Positions 1 to 7,607 of a DNA stretch of 18,051 bases are shown here, piece after piece. The DNA lies in assembly GCA_023132545.1 (NCBI GenBank), contig JAGLYB010000055.1:1-18051 (forward strand), written 5' to 3'. This DNA comes from Candidatus Bipolaricaulota bacterium. GTDB lineage: Bacteria > Bipolaricaulota > Bipolaricaulia > UBA7950 > UBA9294. The notes beneath the pieces are model-generated. The model was not told the DNA's origin, ran no database searches, and was given only the letters and a program-made list of their open reading frames with translations. Position numbers and translations under genes: made by a program. The first letter of the stretch is position 1. Each line of letters starts with the position of its first letter.

Positions 1-698
1 GTCAATGACTGAATGGTGTAGTCAGGCGTTGGGAAGTCTCCGACGGGCTTGATCTCTTCTACAAGGTCATCGTCGATTAGGATCGATAGAGCAAACCCTG
101 CGTCCTTTGCGCCGACGATATCGCGACTTGGGCGATCCCCAATATAGGCGCAACGAGCCGGATTCACTCCCATCTGCTGGGTTGCCAATTTGAAGATCGT
201 CGTCCCCGGTTTGCGGTGTCCACACGATGATGACAAGATGACGACAGGGAAATAGGACTCTAGGCCATACTCAACCAGTGCCATGGGCACAGCATCCCGG
301 CTTGTGGTGTTGCTAATGATGCCGAGTTGGTAGCCACGCTTGTCTAGCGCATCGACAACGGCAACTGATTCTGGACGTACGAGACGGCGACCGTTCGTGG
401 CTCGCCAGAGATGTTCCAGTTGGACGCCCATCCTCGATATGTCATCTGTATTGCCCTCAGGCCACATCCACTTCGACCATAGCTCTTCCTCGGGCGCTTC
501 TCGGAGGGTATCCTGACACCAGATCTTGTACTGGGAGGCTCTGCTTTTGAGAATGGCATGCAGCTCTTCCGGATCTCTAAAATAGGAAAGGACACGCTTG
601 AGTTTGTCTAACGCCTCTGCCCGCATCTCTGCATCCGGCACTCGGTACCGCAGAGTCCCCCCCATGTCGAAGAGAACTGCGTCCACGTGTTCGTTCAT
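1..698 (-). CDS. HAD-superfamily hydrolase, partial (C-terminus beyond window start)
   Basis: A HAD-fold hydrolase, probably a cytosolic phosphatase of unknown substrate. 232 codons are present and the frame is still open at base 1. HAD motifs are visible: motif I with nucleophile Asp11 (FDMGGTL), motif II Ser129 in LGIISN, motif III Lys163 in HRKP, and motif IV Gly187-Asp188 with Asp193 (GDRPSRD). The usual second Asp of motif I (DxD) is Gly13, so the general acid/base is missing or supplied elsewhere. A helical cap lies at about residues 20-110. The ATG start has GAGAGGAG six bases upstream. It is the last gene seen in the ABC transporter operon, 17 bases after the PHP gene, and resembles both halves of the tandem HAD protein two genes upstream. 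The fold is certain; the substrate is not known. Confidence 0.9.
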   Translation of the reverse strand, partial: MNEHVDAVLFDMGGTLRYRVPDAEMRAEALDKLKRVLSYFRDPEELHAILKSRASQYKIWCQDTLREAPEEELWSKWMWPEGNTDDISRMGVQLEHLWRATNGRRLVRPESVAVVDALDKRGYQLGIISNTTSRDAVPMALVEYGLESYFPVVILSSSCGHRKPGTTIFKLATQQMGVNPARCAYIGDRPSRDIVGAKDAGFALSILIDDDLVEEIKPVGDFPTPDYTIQSL

Positions 699-715
699 TA
701 GCAAGCTCCTCTCAT

Positions 716-1579
716 CTATCCGATAAGTTCGGGAAGCTGAAATGGAATCCGTTTCCCCTGGCTGAATGTTGTTATCTCCGAGACTCCCAGTTGCCGAAGC
801 CTTTGCGCCGCAACATCAAGATTGGTGCCAAGATGATCTGGATAGTGGGCGTCCGTTCCGATCACAAGTATCGGTGCTCTGCCAGCCGACTTGCACTGCT
901 TGAGGTAGCTGACCAGGAATTCCTTCGTTGGGTACATGTCCTCGACAGGATGCACGAGACCCTTGACATTGATCTCAAACCCGACGTCGTTCTCAACAAG
1001 AGTAGCGATGAACGCATTGGCAGCTTCCTTGTACTCCTCGAACGGCACAAATGGGCTGTGCAGACCTGTGAAACGCCGAATGAGATCAGGGTGCGCCACG
1101 ATGTCAAACAGGCCGGAAGTAACGACACCGGTCATCAGCTCGAAGAATTTCTCGTAGATGGGGATCGGATCAGCTCCAACCAGCAATTTGTGCGCTTGCT
1201 TCCTAGATGCGAATCGAACGCCATCCATTTCGTGAGCCGATCCCATGACGAAGTCCAGCGGCCGTCCGATGGCTTCTGCGTACTTGGGTAGCGCCTGAGC
1301 GATCTCATCATGGAGATCGTCGAAGTAGTCGACCTCGATGCCCAAACGAATCGTCAAATCCGGGTACTTCGGCTGGCAAGCTTGGATCTCCGACCAGACC
1401 TCCGCCATGACTGCTGGGGTGAGGTGATACCTATCCTCCTGCAAATTCATATGATTGGTAATCGCAATCTCGGCTAACCCAAGCTTGGCGGCTCTTGCGC
1501 AATATTCGTCTACGGTCGAGTGTGCGTCAGTGCTCGTAGACGTGTGAAGGTGGTAGTCGATCAGTCCCTGAACCGTCAT
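716..1579 (-). CDS. PHP-domain phosphoesterase, histidinol-phosphatase (HisK)-like
   Basis: A 287-residue metal-dependent phosphoesterase of the PHP family, related to HisK-type histidinol-phosphate phosphatases. The metal-ligand set appears complete: His10 and His12 (YHLH), His20, His43 (TNHMN), Glu82 (GIEVDYF), His116 (GSAHEMDG), His163 (VAHPD), and Asp243 with His245 (GTDAH). The length matches stand-alone PHP phosphatases. It begins 2 bases after the stop of the tandem HAD gene, with a GGAAGGA ribosome-binding site inside that gene's end, so it is probably translationally coupled. No histidine-biosynthesis gene is nearby. The transporter and HAD neighbours argue for another phosphate monoester as substrate, so a hisK label would be unsafe. 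Confidence 0.9.
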   Translation of the reverse strand: MTVQGLIDYHLHTSTSTDAHSTVDEYCARAAKLGLAEIAITNHMNLQEDRYHLTPAVMAEVWSEIQACQPKYPDLTIRLGIEVDYFDDLHDEIAQALPKYAEAIGRPLDFVMGSAHEMDGVRFASRKQAHKLLVGADPIPIYEKFFELMTGVVTSGLFDIVAHPDLIRRFTGLHSPFVPFEEYKEAANAFIATLVENDVGFEINVKGLVHPVEDMYPTKEFLVSYLKQCKSAGRAPILVIGTDAHYPDHLGTNLDVAAQRLRQLGVSEITTFSQGKRIPFQLPELIG

Positions 1580-1581
1580 CC

Positions 1582-3012
1582 TTATTCCTTCCCGTTCGCT
1601 GATGGAAGGAGTGTGAGTAGTTCGTCGAACTGCTCGATGAAGTGATCGGCTGCAGCTACAGATTCGTAGTTGAAGGCAATCGTTGTCATGCCGACGGCCT
1701 TGGCGCCATCCAATTCAGACTTCTTGTGCCCGACAAAGGATGCCTCGCAAGGTACGAGATCCAGCTGATCCAGCGCGGCTCGATAGATTGCCGGATTCGG
1801 CTTCCTAACGCCTTCTTCACATGAGGAAACGAACACATCCCACACCTGATCGATGCCAATCTCACGAAGCCAGCCAAGCTTCAACTCTTTCGTGTGGTAG
1901 GTATCGGTAATGATGCCGAGCTTGTAGCCACGTCGTTTCAGCTCCTCAAGAGTGTCTTTGGCTCGATCGAAATACGCAACGTTGCACGAGTCCATCTGGA
2001 ATGCTTCGATGGCTGCTTCAAGATGAGGATCCTCGATCCCCATGGAGCGGAGCCGGAATTCCACATATTCACGCTTGCTGATGTCGCCCGTCATCGCCCG
2101 GTCCTTCATCTCTTTCTGCTCGGAATCGACGAATGGCTTCGGCTGAAGGGAATGTGACGCTAGAAACTCGGCCAGGTATCGACCACGCTGGTGTCGGTAG
2201 TAAAGGATGTCGCCCGCATCGAAGAAGATGGCTTTCACACCATTCGAGCTCGGTGCCTTTCTCGTTGGCTCGACCTTCTCGGGCAACAAATTAAATATGC
2301 CTCGGAGATCGTCGATCACAGCAGTGGGCTTGGGCTCAACGGGCTCGGGTTCGTCAACAGTTGGATGCGTAATCAGAACGGCCATTCCAAAACCAGCGCG
2401 ATGGGCACCGAGAATGTCACGGCTGATCTTGTCACCTACATGCATACACGTTTCGGGAAGGGAGCCGATTTGCTGGGCAGCGTAAGTGAAGATGTGCGGG
2501 TCGGGCTTCCTTCGACCATAGATTGCTGATGCGACGATGACTTCAAAGAAATCAATCATCCCGTAGCGGGTCAGATTCGTCGTGACACAATCCTTGCTCA
2601 TTACGTTGCTGATGATGCCAAGCTTGAAGCCTCGCTCGGCTAGAGTGGACAGGACTTGAATGGCCTCCGGGCGTGCTTCACGCTGATAGAAGGTCAATTC
2701 AAGGCGCAGCATGAATTCATCACAGACTTCCCGGAGATCGTCTTCGAGGAACCCAAACTGCTTCAGAATGTAATCAGAGCAAACGCGCAACGCAGGCAAC
2801 TCCCTCATGGAGTTGATGTTCTCTTGGCGATAGGCCTTCAATCCTGCACATACAATCATGTAGAAGACGTCATCTGTGCAATCAGGATCTAGACCTGCGC
2901 CTCTAAGGAACTGCCGTAAGTGCCCGGAGGCCTCCCGCCGAAGATCTTCGTCATAGGCCAGCGTCTCCAGGGTCCCCCCCATGTCAAAGAAGACTGTGTC
3001 GATTGCGTTCAT
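1582..3012 (-). CDS. Tandem HAD-superfamily protein (two HAD domains fused)
   Basis: 476 residues holding two full-length HAD units joined by an acidic/proline linker (EPEPVEPKPT, about 221-230). In the N-terminal unit: Asp10 (FDMGGTL), Ser135 (GIISN), Lys169 (GRRKP), Gly193-Asp194 and Asp199 (GDKISRD). In the C-terminal unit: Asp265 (FDAGDIL), Thr369 (GIITD), Lys404 (GVRKP), but motif IV reads GHKKSELD, with His429 where the metal-binding Asp should be. Both units lack the second Asp of DxD. The N-terminal unit is probably the catalytic one; the C-terminal unit may be regulatory or altered. Both are similar to the HAD gene at the left edge. The ATG start has only a weak GAGAG upstream. It follows the ABC ATPase gene by 96 bases. 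Confidence 0.9.
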   Translation of the reverse strand: MNAIDTVFFDMGGTLETLAYDEDLRREASGHLRQFLRGAGLDPDCTDDVFYMIVCAGLKAYRQENINSMRELPALRVCSDYILKQFGFLEDDLREVCDEFMLRLELTFYQREARPEAIQVLSTLAERGFKLGIISNVMSKDCVTTNLTRYGMIDFFEVIVASAIYGRRKPDPHIFTYAAQQIGSLPETCMHVGDKISRDILGAHRAGFGMAVLITHPTVDEPEPVEPKPTAVIDDLRGIFNLLPEKVEPTRKAPSSNGVKAIFFDAGDILYYRHQRGRYLAEFLASHSLQPKPFVDSEQKEMKDRAMTGDISKREYVEFRLRSMGIEDPHLEAAIEAFQMDSCNVAYFDRAKDTLEELKRRGYKLGIITDTYHTKELKLGWLREIGIDQVWDVFVSSCEEGVRKPNPAIYRAALDQLDLVPCEASFVGHKKSELDGAKAVGMTTIAFNYESVAAADHFIEQFDELLTLLPSANGKE

Positions 3013-3029
3013 ATTATCTCTCGAATTCC

Positions 3030-3057
3030 TTTATAAAACACCGATCCGTCTCGGCAA
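3030..3057 (-). promoter_or_regulatory. Weak candidate internal promoter before the HAD-HAD gene
   Basis: On the minus strand TTGCCG (3057-3052) is followed 16 bases later by TATAAA (3035-3030), 17 bases before the ATG at 3012. The implied leader would be only about 10 bases long. This could give the phosphatase genes some expression independent of the transporter, but it may be chance. Confidence 0.25.
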
Positions 3058-3108
3058 TGTCAGGACGCGGCTTCGTCCCACGATCACAATGAAATGCTCT
3101 TCTGGTTG

Positions 3109-4236
3109 CTACAGGCAGGACTCTCCTGTTCCTCCGGTCCCGACAAGCGACTCGGTTCCCATGTCATACAGGTTGTAACGATTCAGCGTGACCCAGACCT
3201 TTGTATCTGCCTGGAAGTCGCTCTGCCCCTGTTCACGAGTCACGAGGGAGAGACCGTCGGATTGAAGGAATATCAGCGTTTCGCATCCTGCCATCAGCGA
3301 GACATAGACCTTCATTTCGATCGAATTGGCGACCGGCGTGGGCGATGCCTTGAGCCACTCGGGATGCATAACCAAGGCAACTTCCTGGCCTTCACTTACG
3401 CTGCCAGCTATGTCGTCTCCCAACGGCACAGTCAGGGAACCCGTTGCGCTGGAGTACACCTTGCCGCCGTCCTTCACGGCGATGGCACCGTCCAATTTGT
3501 TGACTTGCGGATTCCCCATGAAGTCAGCCACAAACAAATTGGCTGGCGTATTGTACAAATCGGTCGGCGTAGCGTCTTGCTGCAGAAGGCCCAATTGCAT
3601 GACGGTTATCCTGTCGGACAGAGTCATCGCCTCAACTTGATCGTGCGTGACGTACACGGTGGTTGCGCCGGATTCATTGTGCAGTCGTTTGAGCTCCGAT
3701 CTCAAGCGCATCCGAAGCTTAGCATCGAGATTGGACAGCGGTTCATCCATCAGGAACGCCGGCGGCTCGGTGACAACCATTCGTGCGATTGCAACGCGCT
3801 GCTGTTCGCCTCCTGACAGCTCGGATGGATACCGATTTTCATACCCATTCATCTGAACCTTTTCCAGCATGTCAGTTACAACCGTGCGTATTCTGTCTTT
3901 AGAGAATTTTTTCTCTTTGAGGCCGAACGCCACGTTCTGATAGACCGTCATGTGCGGCCACAGCGCATAGCTCTGGAAGATCAGACCAACGCCTCGATCC
4001 GGTGCAGCGACATGCTTGGCTAGCGGCACCGAGTAGACGCAACGATCGTTGATGAACAACTCTCCTTCTGAGAGCTCTTCCAGCCCTGCGATCATCCTTA
4101 GCGTCGTTGTCTTCCCACACCCTGACGGACCAAGGAGGGTATGGAACTCTCCCTTCTCAATCTCAAGATTGAGATGATCGACCGCTGTGACCTTCCCGTA
4201 TCGCTTGGTGATGCCTTGCAAAGAGATGAATCCCAC
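3109..4236 (-). CDS. ABC transporter ATP-binding protein (Fbp/Pot/Afu type)
   Basis: A 375-residue importer ATPase that would power the permease encoded upstream. Walker A is GPSGCGKT (36-43), Q-loop Gln88, signature LSGGEQQ (140-146), Walker B FLMDEP (161-166, with Asp164 and Glu165), and H-loop His198. After about residue 240 comes a C-terminal extension of the TOBE kind found in FbpC, PotA and MalK proteins. The start codon is GTG at 4236, supported by GGGAGGT six bases upstream; no in-frame ATG fits better. It is the third gene of the transporter set, 63 bases after the solute-binding protein gene, and that gap contains a strong hairpin. Family members carry Fe(III), polyamines, hexose phosphates or phosphonates, so the sequence does not name the cargo. 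Confidence 0.95.
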   Translation of the reverse strand: MGFISLQGITKRYGKVTAVDHLNLEIEKGEFHTLLGPSGCGKTTTLRMIAGLEELSEGELFINDRCVYSVPLAKHVAAPDRGVGLIFQSYALWPHMTVYQNVAFGLKEKKFSKDRIRTVVTDMLEKVQMNGYENRYPSELSGGEQQRVAIARMVVTEPPAFLMDEPLSNLDAKLRMRLRSELKRLHNESGATTVYVTHDQVEAMTLSDRITVMQLGLLQQDATPTDLYNTPANLFVADFMGNPQVNKLDGAIAVKDGGKVYSSATGSLTVPLGDDIAGSVSEGQEVALVMHPEWLKASPTPVANSIEMKVYVSLMAGCETLIFLQSDGLSLVTREQGQSDFQADTKVWVTLNRYNLYDMGTESLVGTGGTGESCL

Positions 4237-4256
4237 AGTCCTACCTCCCAGTCAAC

Positions 4257-4292
4257 GTGCGATTCGCGGCTGTGTACGGCCGCGAATCGCAC
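4257..4292 (-). repeat. Perfect 14-bp inverted repeat between binding-protein and ATPase genes
   Basis: Arms GTGCGATTCGCGGC (4257-4270) and GCCGCGAATCGCAC (4279-4292) pair perfectly around an 8-base loop. In the minus-strand transcript it starts 7 bases after the binding-protein stop codon. No run of U follows, so it is not a standard intrinsic terminator. More likely it protects the 3' end of the upstream message or partly attenuates transcription, giving more binding protein than ATPase, as seen in other binding-protein operons. Confidence 0.8.
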
Positions 4293-4299
4293 ACTTCTC

Positions 4300-5523
4300 C
4301 TATCCTCCGTTGATCAGCCAGAAATCCTGAATATCCAGGGCGTTCTGCCAGATAAATTCCATGTCAAGTGGCCACACCTGTGTCGGGGGATCCAACGAGA
4401 TCGCGCCTTGCGCTCTTGGATACCCGAGCATCGGGTTGGCGTTCCCTGGACCGAACCACGGCGAGAATCCTTGTAGCATTCGTCCGTTTTCCCCAGTGTG
4501 GTACGGGGGTTCCAGCTCGGTCAGTCCCAGATCGACTGGCTCAGGTGTCCCCATGGTCCAGCGGACCCATAGCTTGGCGGCATTCGGATTGGGTGCGAAT
4601 GCAGAAATCCCCATATACGTTTCGCCGACTTGAACATCTACTGGCTCGATATCTGCGATTGCATTCACAAGTCCGGCCGTCTGATTCAGTGTGAGTTTCG
4701 ATGTGCCAACGTAGAAGCTAATCGGCGGATTCTCCTGACCAGGTTCTCCCACTGCCTTGGCGACGTTCTCTGAAGAGCTCTGCAAAACCGGATCATTCTT
4801 CAATACGCGATAGAGCAACTCATATCCAGCATTCTCGATTCCACATGTGTAATCAAGCGTTCCGTATTCCGCTTCGTAGGCGGCCAGCAGCTCCTCATGG
4901 TGATTGACCAGGTTGGAGATGTAGTTGAACGTGCTCTCAGAGGTCATCGGATCCTTCAGTGTCACCCGCGACCTCCACTCTGGCATCGTGAGATCCCAGA
5001 TATTGTCAATCGGAGGACCGTCGGGGTTCGCTTCGGTGTTGTAGAGGATGCCGCCTAGGCTTAGCCTCTGAAAGAGTACCGGATTCTTGTACTGCTCCGG
5101 CAAATAGTCGGCCACTGTATCGGGCACGAACGTGTAGATCATCCCTTCAGGGATAGCGCGGAAGACGAATTCCGAGCCGCCAGTCATGATGACGTCGGAT
5201 GCATGCCGACCTGCTTCGAATTCCAGGATCATCTTGCTGAGAGCTCCCGTTGAGCCCAAATCGTACACCTGTGCATCGATTCCGTACTCATCGTAGAATG
5301 AGTCGGAAGCAAGAAAAGTCCGCGATGATGACGTGTAGACAACGACGGTCCCTTCTTCCTTTGCGGCTGCGATAATGGCATCCCAGTCTTGGGTTTCCGT
5401 CGCGTAGTCTCCAAGTTCCACTCGCTGCAGCCACTCATCGATTGTTTCAGCGACAGCGCTGAAGGTGACTGCTAGAAGTAGCATACCCAACATTACCGCT
5501 ACGATTTTCCCGCTGCGAATCAT
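4300..5523 (-). CDS. Periplasmic solute-binding protein of ABC importer (Fbp/AfuA-like)
   Basis: A 407-residue secreted substrate-binding protein. The start at 5523 is preferred to the longer frame (TTG at 5589) because AAGGAGGT lies six bases upstream and the protein then opens with a Sec signal peptide: MIRSGK, a hydrophobic core, and a likely cut after SAVA (Ala25/Glu26). No lipobox cysteine is present, so the mature protein should be free in a periplasm. The mature part begins with the type seen in iron-type binding proteins (AAKEEGTVVVYTSSSR), with further family-like blocks such as FEAGRHASDVIMTGG and LGGILYNTEANP. Relatives bind Fe(III), hexose phosphates (AfuA) or aminoethylphosphonate. 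It lies between the permease gene (66 bases upstream) and the ATPase gene. Confidence 0.93.
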   Translation of the reverse strand: MIRSGKIVAVMLGMLLLAVTFSAVAETIDEWLQRVELGDYATETQDWDAIIAAAKEEGTVVVYTSSSRTFLASDSFYDEYGIDAQVYDLGSTGALSKMILEFEAGRHASDVIMTGGSEFVFRAIPEGMIYTFVPDTVADYLPEQYKNPVLFQRLSLGGILYNTEANPDGPPIDNIWDLTMPEWRSRVTLKDPMTSESTFNYISNLVNHHEELLAAYEAEYGTLDYTCGIENAGYELLYRVLKNDPVLQSSSENVAKAVGEPGQENPPISFYVGTSKLTLNQTAGLVNAIADIEPVDVQVGETYMGISAFAPNPNAAKLWVRWTMGTPEPVDLGLTELEPPYHTGENGRMLQGFSPWFGPGNANPMLGYPRAQGAISLDPPTQVWPLDMEFIWQNALDIQDFWLINGG

Positions 5524-5579
5524 TTTGTACCTCCTTGAAACCCATCCATTACTGCCGATTGCGTGTTTGAGCGCACCGT

Positions 5580-5589
5580 TTGCATGCAA
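5580..5589. repeat. 10-bp palindrome TTGCATGCAA
   Basis: A perfect 10-base palindrome lies immediately downstream of the permease stop codon, in the 66-base gap before the binding-protein gene. It could be a small hairpin or protein site, but it lacks the CAAC-N4-GTTG core of the putative regulator sites. Function unknown. Confidence 0.3.
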
Positions 5590-7425
5590 CTAGCCCCCAA
5601 TGTGCTCCAACTTTGACTTGCCCAGCACGGTCGCCAGGAAGTACCCAGACAACGTCATGATGATTATGAGTACGGCGATGGCGTTTGCTTGTTGAGTGAA
5701 TCCTTGTTCGACAAACCGATACGTCATAGCTGTCAGAACCATCGTCTTGGGAGTGACGAGCAGAATGATCAAGCTAAGCATCCTCATAGATGTGATGAGG
5801 CTGAGGATGAACCCAGCCATCATGCCGCTCTTTCCGAGAGGGATGATGATTGCCCACATCCGCTTCACCCACGAAGTGCCGCGCAAGTACGCAGCCTCCT
5901 CCAACGATTTGTCGATCTGCATCATCGCGGATATGCCTGTGCGCGAAGTATATGGCAAGCGCTTGGCTACAGTAACCAAGACTAACAATGTGAATGTACC
6001 GTAGAGACTCGGGATCGGTCCCCAAGATCTTGCGAACATGCTAAGGAAGATTCCGCCGAATGCGATGGACGGGATGATGTATGGTGTGAATGCGAGATTC
6101 TCAATGAGCTTCGACAGGAACGATCCGCGCGCCTTGACGACGGCATAGCCGAAGAACAGTCCCGAGAAACTGGCGACCAGTGCGGCAATAACTGCGAGCT
6201 TAATTGTGTTCCACATTCCAGCTTGCACGGCTGGATCGCGAAGTATTCCAGCATTTGAGGCATAAACCTCACCCGGTGCTCCGATCCAGAACTTCAGGGT
6301 TAGCTCGCTAAAGTTGAAGTCACCGTGGAGCGTCAGGCTCTGCAGAAGAAGCATCGACAAAGGAGCGAGGATACATACGCTGATAAACGTGAATACGATC
6401 ACTGCGACCGGGATCCTCGCGCGACCTAGCTTCGTCGTCTTCACACGTGTCCCCTTGCCGCCGATGGTTGTGAATTTCTTCCGCACGCCGATCACCCTTG
6501 CGTTCATGTAGATGGTCAGTGACGAAATCAGAATAAGGAAGATCACCAGCGCATAAGCCGATCCCGTATTCCCGCCGCGAATCGAATGATACACCCGTGT
6601 TGCCACGGTGTAGTATTTCACGGGGAGGCCTAGAATAGCTGGCGTCCCGAAGGTTCCAAGTGCTTTGCTGAAGATCAGGACAAACGCCGATCCCAGTGCG
6701 GGAAGCATGAGAGGGAAGGTAATCTTTCGTAGGACAGTTCTTTGCGAAGCTCCGAGAACGCGCCCCGTGTCCTCGAGCTGGCTATCCATTGAAGCGATGG
6801 CACCAGAAACGAGGATAAATGCATACGGAAAGTAATGTATGGTCATTGCCAATACGATCGGGATGTATCCGTAAGACAGCCAGTTTGGGACATTGATCCC
6901 CATTGCTTCTAAGAAGCCGGGAGCTCCTCCAAGGCGTGAGTTCTTGAAGACTGTGAACCAGGCGAGTGCCATAACCCAAGACGGCATGACATAGGGGATG
7001 ATAGAGAGATTGCCCATGAGCTTCTTCAACGGAAGATCTGTGCGAACGACAAGCCATGCCAGAAGTGATCCGAGAGGCAAAGCAACCAGAACTACTCCGA
7101 TTGCAATGGCCATGCTGTGAAGTAAAGGCTTGATTAGGAGCACCGGACTCATCCGGCTGGCCACGACCCGCTGCCAGTGGTAGATTGTCCAGTCACCGAC
7201 CTCGGCGTCCAAGTTGCGGCGAGACACATCACTATAGCTGTAGGTACTGGCCCCGATGACGATTTGGATGAGAGGCATCACAACCAGGATGACGAGGACA
7301 GCAAGCAGGATCAAGCCCATGATCTTCTCGGGGCGACTTAGCCATCTCCGAAGGCGGAAAAACGATTTCGTAATAAACAACTTCAGGCTGCTGCTCTCCG
7401 TATAGACGCTGTCCAGTTCACTCAT
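5590..7425 (-). CDS. ABC transporter permease, two fused membrane domains (FbpB/AfuB-like)
   Basis: A 611-residue inner-membrane permease formed of two homologous binding-protein-dependent transport domains, so one polypeptide can make the whole channel. Each half ends with an EAA-type ATPase-contact loop: about residues 218-241 (EDTGRVLGAS...PLMLPAL) and 507-531 (LEEAAYLRGTSW...IIPLG). Many hydrophobic spans are seen, consistent with about 12 helices. The ATG at 7425 is chosen because GGGAGG lies just before it; the longer frame starts with a TTG that overlaps this ribosome-binding site. It is the first gene of the operon, with a promoter at 7489-7461. The fused form is typical of FbpB, AfuB and some phosphonate permeases. 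Confidence 0.94.
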   Translation of the reverse strand: MSELDSVYTESSSLKLFITKSFFRLRRWLSRPEKIMGLILLAVLVILVVMPLIQIVIGASTYSYSDVSRRNLDAEVGDWTIYHWQRVVASRMSPVLLIKPLLHSMAIAIGVVLVALPLGSLLAWLVVRTDLPLKKLMGNLSIIPYVMPSWVMALAWFTVFKNSRLGGAPGFLEAMGINVPNWLSYGYIPIVLAMTIHYFPYAFILVSGAIASMDSQLEDTGRVLGASQRTVLRKITFPLMLPALGSAFVLIFSKALGTFGTPAILGLPVKYYTVATRVYHSIRGGNTGSAYALVIFLILISSLTIYMNARVIGVRKKFTTIGGKGTRVKTTKLGRARIPVAVIVFTFISVCILAPLSMLLLQSLTLHGDFNFSELTLKFWIGAPGEVYASNAGILRDPAVQAGMWNTIKLAVIAALVASFSGLFFGYAVVKARGSFLSKLIENLAFTPYIIPSIAFGGIFLSMFARSWGPIPSLYGTFTLLVLVTVAKRLPYTSRTGISAMMQIDKSLEEAAYLRGTSWVKRMWAIIIPLGKSGMMAGFILSLITSMRMLSLIILLVTPKTMVLTAMTYRFVEQGFTQQANAIAVLIIIMTLSGYFLATVLGKSKLEHIGG

Positions 7426-7460
7426 TCGTCCTCCCAATCGGCGGCTATCGTATCCGAGCC

Positions 7461-7489
7461 AGGATAGCTACAAATGAAGCACGAGTCAA
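7461..7489 (-). promoter_or_regulatory. Sigma70-type promoter of the ABC transporter operon
   Basis: On the minus strand TTGACT (7489-7484), a 17-base spacer and TATCCT (7466-7461) match the -35/-10 consensus well. Transcription would begin near 7454, giving a leader of about 28 bases before the permease ATG at 7425. A perfect palindrome (7496-7513) ends six bases upstream of the -35. Confidence 0.75.
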
Positions 7490-7495
7490 GCCGCC

Positions 7496-7513
7496 CTGCA
7501 ACGCTCGTTGCAG
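7496..7513. promoter_or_regulatory. Operator candidate A (perfect 8-2-8 palindrome)
   Basis: CTGCAACGCTCGTTGCAG is perfectly symmetric apart from its two central bases. It sits six bases upstream of the -35 of the ABC operon promoter and shares the core CAAC-N4-GTTG with two sites in the regulator/pit intergenic region. It is the likely binding site of the adjacent RpiR-type regulator, centred near -51. Confidence 0.65.
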
Positions 7514-7607
7514 AAGTGCTCTGTAATACCCTTCCAAAGGATGTTCGATACAATTACCTGAGACAAAAACCATCCGAGAGGAAAGAAAGGCCGAGAACTC
7601 GTGCGTT

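Noticed and set aside
791..1291. 166-residue plus-strand frame
   Set aside because: Antisense to the PHP gene, whose metal ligands are intact; composition looks like a shadow frame.
716..1579. Naming the PHP gene hisK
   Set aside because: The catalytic residues fit, but no histidine-biosynthesis gene is nearby and the operon suggests another substrate.
3094..3816. 240-residue plus-strand frame
   Set aside because: It lies antisense to the ABC ATPase, which has every expected motif; the plus-strand product has no recognisable domain and no ribosome-binding site.
7426..7437. Longer permease start (TTG at 7437)
   Set aside because: The TTG overlaps the GGGAGG ribosome-binding site that serves the ATG at 7425.
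7438..7607. Possible riboswitch in the leader region of the ABC operon
   Set aside because: The promoter leaves a leader of only about 28 bases, and the conserved TPP or FMN core sequences are not present.
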